A stretch of 9,099 nt of DNA from Clostridiales bacterium UBA1770 (GTDB lineage: Bacteria > Bacillota > Clostridia > Oscillospirales > CAG-272), in assembly GCA_002315325.1 (NCBI GenBank), contig DCGU01000053.1:1-9099 (forward strand), in the 5' to 3' direction. Shown here piece by piece: positions 1 to 5,376 of the stretch. The position numbers were made by a program, and so were the translations under genes. Positions within the stretch are counted from its first letter, which is position 1. Every line of letters starts with the position of its first letter. Under the pieces are notes generated by a model that made no database searches, was not told the origin of the DNA, and was given only the letters and a program-made list of their open reading frames with translations.

Positions 1-332
1 TGATTATCCGCGGCGTCAACGTCTTCCCGGGACAGATTGAAACCGTCCTGCTCAATGAAAATTACTCCCCCAACTACCAAATCGTCGTGGACCGTGTCAA
101 CAACAACGATACTTTCGATATCTACGTGGAACTGAATCCCGACCAGTTCACCGATACCGTCGGACAGCTGTCCGCGATGGAACGTGCCCTGGCCGGCAAA
201 ATGCGCGAGATGCTGGGCATCGGCGCCGTATTGCATTTGGTTGCGCCCCATACCATCGCCCGCAGTGAAGGCAAAGCCGTGCGCGTCGTCGACAAACGCA
301 AGCTCGTGGATGACCCCGTGCCGAAACAATAA
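1..332 (+). CDS. paaK: Phenylacetate-CoA ligase, C-terminal fragment (5' end outside window)
   Basis: This is the last 109 codons (reading from base 3) of an AMP-forming aryl-CoA ligase; the N-terminal part lies upstream of the window. The family converts phenylacetate or a related aryl acid, ATP and CoA to the aryl-CoA in the cytoplasm. Seen in the sequence: it opens on the hinge motif IIRGVNVFPGQIE, typical of the PaaK branch. It ends with HTIARSEGKAVRVVDKR, the C-terminal signature whose GK lysine is the expected catalytic lysine for adenylation. The stop codon overlaps the ribosome site of the next gene, so the two are co-transcribed. In anaerobes such ligases often sit near indolepyruvate ferredoxin oxidoreductase genes; those would be upstream and cannot be seen. 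Exact substrate (phenylacetate, indoleacetate or similar) is unknown. Confidence 0.93.
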   Translation, partial: IIRGVNVFPGQIETVLLNENYSPNYQIVVDRVNNNDTFDIYVELNPDQFTDTVGQLSAMERALAGKMREMLGIGAVLHLVAPHTIARSEGKAVRVVDKRKLVDDPVPKQ

Positions 333-337
333 GGAGG
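331..337 (+). promoter_or_regulatory. Ribosome binding site of the ACT protein, overlapping the ligase stop
   Basis: AAGGAGG begins inside the TAA stop codon of the ligase (330-332) and lies 8 bases before the ATG at 346. This fixes the start of the ACT gene and suggests translational coupling of the two genes. Confidence 0.85.
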
Positions 338-345
338 AAACCGCA

Positions 346-810
346 ATGACTGAAAATGCAACTGTAACCGAAACCGTTGTCACCGTTCAACAGGTTTCCG
401 TTTTCGTGCCCAACGAACCCGGCGCCATCGCCAAAATCACGGCAACGCTTGCCGATGCCGGCATTGATATGCGTGCCCTGTCCATCGCGGATACCCGCGA
501 TTACGGCATTTTGCGTATCATCGTCAAAAATCCCGAGGCAGCCGTCGCTGCGCTGGCCGCTGCCAAATACATGGCGCAAATCACCAACGTCATCGGCGTC
601 AAAATCAATGACGAACCCGGCAAGCTGAACAAGGCCCTGCAGGTGATTGCTGCGGCCGGCGTCAATTTGGAATATTTGTACGCCTTCCTGTCCCGCACCG
701 AAAAGCACGCCTACGTCATTTTGCGCGTGCAGGACAATGAAGCCGCCGGCAAGGCGCTCCTGGCGGCAGGTTTCATCCTGGTAAAACCGTCTGACGTCGA
801 AAAACTGTGA
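346..810 (+). CDS. Tandem ACT-domain protein, partner of the aryl-CoA ligase
   Basis: This is a 154-residue soluble protein made of two ACT domains. The first is at about residues 17-73 with the loop motif NEPGAIAK (23-30). The second is at about 81-145 with DEPGKLNK (89-96). Such paired N/D-EPG-x-L/I motifs mark ACT modules, which bind small ligands, usually amino acids, at domain interfaces. No catalytic domain is present, so it is probably a stand-alone sensor or regulatory subunit. Its position 13 bases behind the phenylacetate-CoA ligase, a pairing common in anaerobes, suggests that it senses an aromatic amino acid or aryl acid; this role is inferred. The ATG at 346 is preferred because AAGGAGG at 331-337 precedes it by 8 bases; longer in-frame reading runs back into the ligase gene in another frame. 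Confidence 0.92.
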   Translation: MTENATVTETVVTVQQVSVFVPNEPGAIAKITATLADAGIDMRALSIADTRDYGILRIIVKNPEAAVAALAAAKYMAQITNVIGVKINDEPGKLNKALQVIAAAGVNLEYLYAFLSRTEKHAYVILRVQDNEAAGKALLAAGFILVKPSDVEKL

Positions 811-870
811 CAACAAGACTGTATCATGCATCATAGTTCCCGACAATCGACAATCAACAACCATTTATGA

Positions 871-902
871 AAAGCGCCGCGGTGAAATAACCGCGGCGTT
901 TT
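871..902. terminator. Bidirectional intrinsic terminator between convergent units
   Basis: A perfect 9-bp GC-rich stem, CGCCGCGGT (875-883) with ACCGCGGCG (890-898), encloses the loop GAAATA. It is flanked by AAAAG on the left and TTTT on the right, so the stem can extend and both strands carry a short U-run. It closes the ligase/ACT operon on + and can also end the CotH kinase transcript on -. No gene is seen in 811-963. Confidence 0.85.
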
Positions 903-963
903 ATTACGTATTTAAATTTCGTGTGTGTATGACTGTGCGGCTTCACGGTCTGCCGCTCACCGG

Positions 964-3084
964 TCATCCGTTGCCGTTTTGACGATCGGCAGCAATAACC
1001 GTGACGTAATTCGAGGCCAGGCGATTCCCGGCCGCATCGTACGCCGTCAGTACCAAAACGTTTTTCTTTCCGCACGGTTCCGTAAACCAATCGGCCCCCA
1101 ATTCCAACGGACCGGCGACGTCGGCGGCATCCATCGTGCAAACGATTTTTCCATTACAATACAAAACGAATGCGTCTGCCGTGGGACAGTTTGCCGTTAT
1201 CTGCATTGCTATGGGAGCTGCCGCGTCATATAAATAATCGGCGCCGTATTCGGACGTGTCGGGGCATACTCCCGTAAGCGAAACGGCCAGCGCAGACGAT
1301 ACAACGTAGGGGTGTGCCTGCGTTTCAAGACACAACGTTTCCGTCACTTTTTTCTCATCGGCAAACAGTCTATCCGCCCAAGCGATTCGGTTGGCAAAGA
1401 AGTGCCGCATATAGACTTCCCCGTTCATAAGTAACGTAACAGGTCCGATATCCTCATACCGCCATATTTTACGGTTTGCTTTGATGGACGATGAAATAGC
1501 GTCCACACTTTGGACGTACCAGCCGCCCTTTTCAAACAGCGCTGCGTATGCATCGCGTATTTCCCAATACCGTTCCTGCGCTTTTACCTGGAAATACGGG
1601 TCGTCTGTGACCTGCACCATCCATTCGGTTTCGGCTGCTATTTCCGTGGCAATCAGCCGTTTTGAACTGCGGTTAAATAAGTCGAAATCCCAGCCGGGGC
1701 CGAACGTAATCAAGCCGTTTTCGTCAATATAGCAATAGATACTGCCGCGCAGGTTATCGCGCCCGCCGGAAAGTTCCGCCAACAGCCAATAGTTGACCAT
1801 AGCATCCACGTCAAAATATTCCGAATAGTGGCGGCCGACGGCATTGTACCCGTTTTCACTGCGCAAGGCGTCCTCGGCTTCCTGCATCGTTTGCTGCACA
1901 AAAGCGAGCATCGTTTCGCTGCCGGCGATACCTTTGGGGCTGTTGACTGTAACAGGTACACCGTGTGCCGTTAGGAAAGCGTACTCCTCGTTTCCTTCTT
2001 TATACGTAAATTCCATCAGGTACCCGTCACCGGCGTCGTGCAGTTTCTCCCCCGTAATTGCCTCGACGTCATACGCTTTACCGTTCCAAGATACGATGCC
2101 GGTGTCCACCCAGGACAAATCCCCCTTCATCTGCTCTTCAATCGCAGACTTTTTGACAGCGGGATCATCGGCCTGCACAGCTGCAAATATAGCGTCTGCC
2201 GTATCCTCGGCATAGGTATCCCAATCGAAAATATCCAGGATATTCTTACCGACACGCACCTGTTCGCACAGTTGATAATTGCCGACGTACGTACCGTTCA
2301 AAACGACGTCCACCCATATGCATTCCGAGTAAGGGATGCCGAGTATTTTCTCCAATTCCACGCCGACAGCGGTCCGCATCAGGCTTTCGTCAACGTAATT
2401 GGCCAATAATACGTAATGTTTGCTTTTCCCAAAGCCGAACAGATCCGTCTTTTTGTCCAGTTTGATTTTATACGGCTTTTTGTCGTATTCGAACGTACTG
2501 TTCCCGCGGGCGTGAATGCTGATATTCCCATCGTATTGCGCCTCATATGCAGCATTGCCTTGAATAAACAACGCTGCCGCTTTGTTCTCAGTTTTGGAAA
2601 GGACCGGTTCACCGTCGTCGGTGGTGATATAACAAACCGGCAGTTCACTGAAATAAATACTGTCGCGGCCGGCCTCCGTTCCGTCGACCAGCACGCAAAC
2701 CGTCAGCCACTGTTCCACGTCCTTTTCCGTCGGGGTATACGTACGTGCCGCACAGGACAGAACACGGTCCCCGCGCAGCCATTGATAACTGACAACAGCC
2801 CCCTGTGCCGGCAGTGATTCGTCATACGAAACCGACAGCGGTGTACCGACGGTCGGCGCCGTGTCGTCAATTGAAACGGTTAACCATCCGTTCCCGTTCG
2901 GATTCACGGGGGCCATGGGCGGCTCCTGCGTCGGCCAAAAAGCGATACAAACGCCGACGGCAAGCAGGCCAACGACACTTGCGATAAGCAGCCATACTTT
3001 GGCGCCCATTCGTTTGCGCGGCGTTTGTCCGCCGAGCATCAGGGTATTGTCGCTGTTATTGTCTTTTGTTTTTATTGTCTTCAA
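964..3084 (-). CDS. Membrane-anchored CotH-family protein kinase
   Basis: From the preferred TTG start the protein has 706 residues. About 28 cytoplasmic residues rich in K/R lead to one membrane segment (about 29-50, KVWLLIASVVGLLAVGV...), which lacks an obvious cleavage site. Next comes an Ig-like region (about 66-150, with YQWLRG and YTPTEKD). The CotH kinase domain follows (about 150-480): RGNST at 193-197, KPYKIKLDKK from 203, ANYVDESLMR, and the metal-site-like GPGWDFDLF at 462-470. A C-terminal beta-rich tail of about 120 residues resembles another Ig-like domain. CotH proteins are atypical secretory-type kinases; Bacillus CotH phosphorylates spore coat proteins. Here the catalytic part should lie outside the membrane, so a cell-surface substrate is inferred, not spore coat specifically. 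It is monocistronic and divergent from the nucleoside kinase. The reading frame also has a GTG at 3129, judged not to be the start. Confidence 0.85.
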   Translation of the reverse strand: MKTIKTKDNNSDNTLMLGGQTPRKRMGAKVWLLIASVVGLLAVGVCIAFWPTQEPPMAPVNPNGNGWLTVSIDDTAPTVGTPLSVSYDESLPAQGAVVSYQWLRGDRVLSCAARTYTPTEKDVEQWLTVCVLVDGTEAGRDSIYFSELPVCYITTDDGEPVLSKTENKAAALFIQGNAAYEAQYDGNISIHARGNSTFEYDKKPYKIKLDKKTDLFGFGKSKHYVLLANYVDESLMRTAVGVELEKILGIPYSECIWVDVVLNGTYVGNYQLCEQVRVGKNILDIFDWDTYAEDTADAIFAAVQADDPAVKKSAIEEQMKGDLSWVDTGIVSWNGKAYDVEAITGEKLHDAGDGYLMEFTYKEGNEEYAFLTAHGVPVTVNSPKGIAGSETMLAFVQQTMQEAEDALRSENGYNAVGRHYSEYFDVDAMVNYWLLAELSGGRDNLRGSIYCYIDENGLITFGPGWDFDLFNRSSKRLIATEIAAETEWMVQVTDDPYFQVKAQERYWEIRDAYAALFEKGGWYVQSVDAISSSIKANRKIWRYEDIGPVTLLMNGEVYMRHFFANRIAWADRLFADEKKVTETLCLETQAHPYVVSSALAVSLTGVCPDTSEYGADYLYDAAAPIAMQITANCPTADAFVLYCNGKIVCTMDAADVAGPLELGADWFTEPCGKKNVLVLTAYDAAGNRLASNYVTVIAADRQNGNG

Positions 3085-3091
3085 ACTGTTT

Positions 3092-3096
3092 TCCCT
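3092..3096 (-). promoter_or_regulatory. Ribosome binding site deciding the CotH kinase start
   Basis: On the minus strand GAGGG lies 7 bases before the TTG at 3084-3082. No comparable site precedes the GTG at 3129, which also coincides with the predicted transcription start, so TTG is the better start. Confidence 0.6.
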
Positions 3097-3135
3097 CACT
3101 GTATGCGTATATGAAATTGAAATATCCACATCATT

Positions 3136-3163
3136 ATCATACTGAATTTACACCAAATGTCAA
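3136..3163 (-). promoter_or_regulatory. Sigma-70/A-type promoter of the CotH kinase gene
   Basis: Reading the minus strand, TTGACA (3163-3158) and TATGAT (3141-3136) are separated by 16 bases. Transcription would begin near 3129-3130, giving a leader of about 45 bases before the TTG start at 3084. The -35 elements of this promoter and of the divergent nucleoside kinase promoter are 64 bases apart. I see no clear operator between them. Confidence 0.75.
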
Positions 3164-3227
3164 TAGAAAACCGCAATTTGCCACGCAGGCATCGAATTCC
3201 CGCAACCGGCGTTCTTCTACCGATTGG

Positions 3228-3256
3228 TTGACAAGACACAGCCGTACCGCTATAAT
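3228..3256 (+). promoter_or_regulatory. Perfect consensus sigma-70/A promoter of the nucleoside kinase gene
   Basis: TTGACA at 3228-3233 and TATAAT at 3251-3256 have the ideal 17-base spacing. Transcription should start near 3263, giving a leader of about 63 bases. Both hexamers are exact matches, which predicts strong, probably constitutive expression. Confidence 0.88.
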
Positions 3257-3307
3257 AAAACTATCAAATGAAGTACGCATCACTATTTTAATGCCGATTG
3301 TTGTATG

Positions 3308-3314
3308 AAAGGAG
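3308..3314 (+). promoter_or_regulatory. Ribosome binding site deciding the nucleoside kinase start
   Basis: AAAGGAG lies 11 bases before the GTG at 3326. It falls inside the reading frame if the upstream ATG at 3305 is used, and that ATG has no ribosome site of its own. The GTG is therefore preferred. Confidence 0.7.
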
Positions 3315-3325
3315 CCAATACAACC

Positions 3326-4981
3326 GTGAACGTTATTTTTAAGGATACCCCCATACCCGTCACGCCCGGCACGCGCGTCATCGACGTTATCCCGCCCCAG
3401 ATGCGGCACAGCGCCTGTGTTTGTCGTCTCGGCGGCACCGTGCGCGAACTCAACTATCGTATGCATGAAGATAACGACGGAGAAACGTTGACGCTGTTGG
3501 ACGTCACGGACAAAGAAGGCGGCAAGGCCTACGAGGCGACGCTGCGCTATCTCGTTGCCATGGCCTTCCATCGACTGTACCCGACCGTCGGCATCACGTT
3601 TTCCTACAACGTGTCCCGCGCCGTGTTCGTGGAACCGGATGATAAAGATTTCGATTTGCTGTCCGCCGTGGAACCGCTGCAGAACGAAGTGGCGCGGCTC
3701 GTTGCCGCCGACCTGCCGATTGAACGCGTCACTCTGCCGACGGAAGAAATCATCGCACTGTATAATGCCTGCGGCTATACGGATAAAGCCGACCTGTTAC
3801 GCTACCGCACGGCCAAAACGGCCAATACCTACCTGTGCGACGGCTATTACAATTATATGCACGCCTATATGCTGCCCTCCACCGGATGCATCAAGGACTA
3901 CGTCATCCGCCCCTTCAGCCCGGGGCTGATTCTGCAGTATCCGCGGTATGAATTAAACGGTGCCATCCCGCATTTTAATGAGGAAAGCACCTACGGCCGT
4001 ACCGTGCGCGCCGCACGCCGTTGTGCGCTGGCGACGGGATTGGCCACCGTCACGGGCATCAATACGCGCCTGGAAAAAGACGGGGTTACCGACCTTGTGA
4101 TGATGAGTGAGGCCATGCACAATCGTATGCTGGCACAGCTCGGCGATGCCATTGCCGACAACCGTGACGATATCCGCCTGATTTGTATTGCCGGGCCGTC
4201 CTCCAGCGGCAAAACGACCTTCTGCAACCGCCTTCGTATCGAGCTGGCATCCCGCGGGCTTTCCCCCGTCATGATATCCATGGACGATTACTATTTTGAT
4301 CACCCAACCGTCAGCCGCATCCAAGGGGTGCCGATGGACAAACTCGACTTTGAACACGTCAACTGTCTGGACATCGATCGTTTCAACCGCGATCTGTTCT
4401 CGCTGATCAACGGCAGGACCGTAACGCTGCCCCATTTTAATTTTAAGACAAAACAGCGGGAAGAGGGCAAAACCATCACGGTGGACCGTCACAGTCCCAT
4501 CATGATTGAGGGCATTCATGCCCTGAACGACAGCGTCACGTCGATGATCCCCAAGCACCAAAAGTACAAAGTGTATATTTCCCCGCAGGGACAGATTAAT
4601 ATCGACAGTCATTCCCCCTTGAACGTCACCGACCTGCGCCTGATTCGCCGCATCGTACGGGACAACAAATTCCGCGGCACACCGCCCGAAAAAACGATTG
4701 CCATGTGGCAAAGCGTACGCAACGGCGAGTTTAAATGGATTTATCCCAACCAGGAAGGTGCCGACTTCGTCTTCAATTCTTTCCTGCCCTACGAGTTGTG
4801 CGTTATGAAACAGGAAATCCTGCCCGCCTTAAAAGAAATCGGCCGGGAATCCCCCTATTTTACCGTTGCCAATCGTCTGATGAAATATTTAAAGTATTTC
4901 GATGCCATCGACGACGTGTCCGCCGTGCCCTGCAATTCCCTGTTGCGCGAGTTCATCGGCGGCTCGTGTTTTTCCGTATAA
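3326..4981 (+). CDS. Nucleoside (uridine-type) kinase with N-terminal TGS/ThrRS-like region
   Basis: The protein has 551 residues from GTG 3326. The first 60 or so form a TGS-like beta domain. Residues about 60-240 resemble the second additional (editing-type) domain of threonyl/alanyl-tRNA synthetases, including the stretch YMLPSTG near 181. The C-terminal half is a phosphoribulokinase/uridine kinase P-loop domain: Walker A GPSSSGKTT at 290-298, SMDDYYFD at 318-325 (acidic pair D320/D321, the position used for nucleoside binding or catalysis in Udk), and RDNKFRGTPPEKTIAMW further on. The fusion is a recognised family in Bacillota, annotated as nucleoside or uridine kinase; true Udk is only about 210 residues. 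Expected reaction: phosphorylation of uridine/cytidine with NTP in the cytoplasm. Role of the TGS/SAD part is unknown. It has its own promoter and terminator. Confidence 0.9.
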   Translation: MNVIFKDTPIPVTPGTRVIDVIPPQMRHSACVCRLGGTVRELNYRMHEDNDGETLTLLDVTDKEGGKAYEATLRYLVAMAFHRLYPTVGITFSYNVSRAVFVEPDDKDFDLLSAVEPLQNEVARLVAADLPIERVTLPTEEIIALYNACGYTDKADLLRYRTAKTANTYLCDGYYNYMHAYMLPSTGCIKDYVIRPFSPGLILQYPRYELNGAIPHFNEESTYGRTVRAARRCALATGLATVTGINTRLEKDGVTDLVMMSEAMHNRMLAQLGDAIADNRDDIRLICIAGPSSSGKTTFCNRLRIELASRGLSPVMISMDDYYFDHPTVSRIQGVPMDKLDFEHVNCLDIDRFNRDLFSLINGRTVTLPHFNFKTKQREEGKTITVDRHSPIMIEGIHALNDSVTSMIPKHQKYKVYISPQGQINIDSHSPLNVTDLRLIRRIVRDNKFRGTPPEKTIAMWQSVRNGEFKWIYPNQEGADFVFNSFLPYELCVMKQEILPALKEIGRESPYFTVANRLMKYLKYFDAIDDVSAVPCNSLLREFIGGSCFSV

Positions 4982-5006
4982 ATCGTATAGTAATAATAAT
5001 AGGAAG

Positions 5007-5072
5007 AAACGGCGTGCGCGTCTTGTTTTTCACGGTTTTCCCCGCGGAAACAGTCTTTTGCACGCCGTTTTT
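5007..5072 (+). terminator. Large-loop intrinsic terminator after the nucleoside kinase gene
   Basis: AAACGGCGTGC (5007-5017) pairs perfectly with GCACGCCGTTT (5060-5070), and the right arm runs into TTTTT (5068-5072). The 42-base loop is unusually long; it contains a possible small inner hairpin around 5035-5051 (GTTTTCC...GGAAAC). It probably ends the kinase transcript 26 bases after the stop, although the loop length makes it weaker than a compact terminator. Confidence 0.65.
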
Positions 5073-5093
5073 CTGTTTTTGTGCAACGTGAAT

Positions 5094-5124
5094 AAAACGG
5101 ATTGGCCCGTTTTGTATAAAACGG
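5094..5124. repeat. Two mutually exclusive AAAACGG/CCGTTTT hairpins
   Basis: AAAACGG occurs at 5094-5100 and again at 5118-5124, with its complement CCGTTTT between them at 5107-5113. Either outer copy can pair with the middle one (loops of 6 and 4 bases). The element lies 19 bases before the -35 box of the flotillin promoter. It may be a back-up terminator (CCGTTTT ends in four T) or a protein-binding inverted repeat; neither is proven. Confidence 0.5.
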
Positions 5125-5143
5125 AGAATCGGACCCCGGACGC

Positions 5144-5172
5144 TTGACACAGGGGCCCGTACGTGGTATACT
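5144..5172 (+). promoter_or_regulatory. Sigma-70/A-type promoter of the riboswitch-flotillin unit
   Basis: TTGACA (5144-5149) and TATACT (5167-5172) have 17-base spacing, with a TG at 5164-5165 giving an extended -10. The predicted start near 5179 falls exactly at the 5' edge of the riboswitch aptamer, so the leader RNA would begin with GTCCAAAGGGAG. Confidence 0.85.
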
Positions 5173-5178
5173 ATACTC

Positions 5179-5280
5179 GTCCAAAGGGAGTAGTACGCGG
5201 ATTCATCCGTGTGTGCGGCACCGTCAAGACGGCTTAAAAAACCCGGTGCGCACAGACATAATCGTTGACGAGACTTTGAC
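5179..5280 (+). promoter_or_regulatory. yybP-ykoY family (Mn2+-sensing) riboswitch aptamer
   Basis: P1 is formed by CAAAG (5182-5186) with CTTTG (5274-5278), possibly extended by GTC (5179-5181) with GAC (5278-5280). GGGAGTAG (5186-5193) matches the hallmark L1 sequence of the family. P2 is a 7-bp hairpin, ACGCGGA (5195-5201) with TCCGTGT (5206-5212). P3 is GTGCG-G-CACCG (5213-5223) with CGGTGCGCAC (5244-5253) and one bulged G. GTCAA (5223-5227) and CCCGG (5242-5246) sit where the second conserved Mn2+-contact loop is expected. GACGAGAC precedes the 3' P1 strand, as in known members. The family senses Mn2+ and usually turns expression on. The L1 run has one G fewer than the form I remember, and I recognise it by eye, not by a covariance search. 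Confidence 0.82.
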
Positions 5281-5304
5281 CAAATCGGTCAAGGTCGTTT
5301 TTTT
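5272..5304 (+). terminator. Riboswitch-controlled intrinsic terminator
   Basis: GACTTTGACC (5272-5281) pairs with GGTCAAGGTC (5287-5296) across a 5-base loop, with one G-T wobble, and seven T follow (5298-5304). The left arm contains the entire 3' strand of aptamer P1 (5274-5278), so terminator and ligand-bound aptamer are mutually exclusive. This predicts an ON switch: Mn2+ binding stabilises P1, blocks the hairpin and lets transcription reach the flotillin gene. Confidence 0.88.
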
Positions 5305-5313
5305 ATACCTGCC

Positions 5314-5360
5314 GATTTGTAAAGCGTCGTATGGGTTCCCCCATAAATATATTACAAATC
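5314..5360 (+). promoter_or_regulatory. Stem-loop abutting the flotillin ribosome binding site
   Basis: GATTTGTAA (5314-5322) pairs perfectly over 9 bp with TTACAAATC (5352-5360). Inside it TATGGG (5330-5335) pairs with CCCATA (5340-5345). The outer stem ends immediately before CAAAGGAG (5361-5368), the ribosome site of the flotillin gene 8 bases before its ATG. It could hold the site open, protect the 5' end or take part in translational control; which of these is not known. Confidence 0.6.
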
Positions 5361-5376
5361 CAAAGGAGAAAAAACC

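Noticed and set aside
148..864. 238-codon open frame on the minus strand across the ligase and ACT genes
   Set aside because: Both plus-strand genes have clear family motifs and proper ribosome sites; this frame has neither.
3305..3325. ATG at 3305 as start of the nucleoside kinase
   Set aside because: The only good ribosome site, AAAGGAG at 3308-3314, lies after this ATG and serves the GTG at 3326.
3953..4711. 252-codon open frame on the minus strand inside the nucleoside kinase gene
   Set aside because: It is antisense to conserved P-loop kinase coding, with no promoter or recognisable product.
5281..5319. CAAATCGG/CCGATTTG helix as a classical antiterminator
   Set aside because: The second strand is transcribed only after the terminator T-run, so it cannot prevent termination; it could matter only in read-through RNA.
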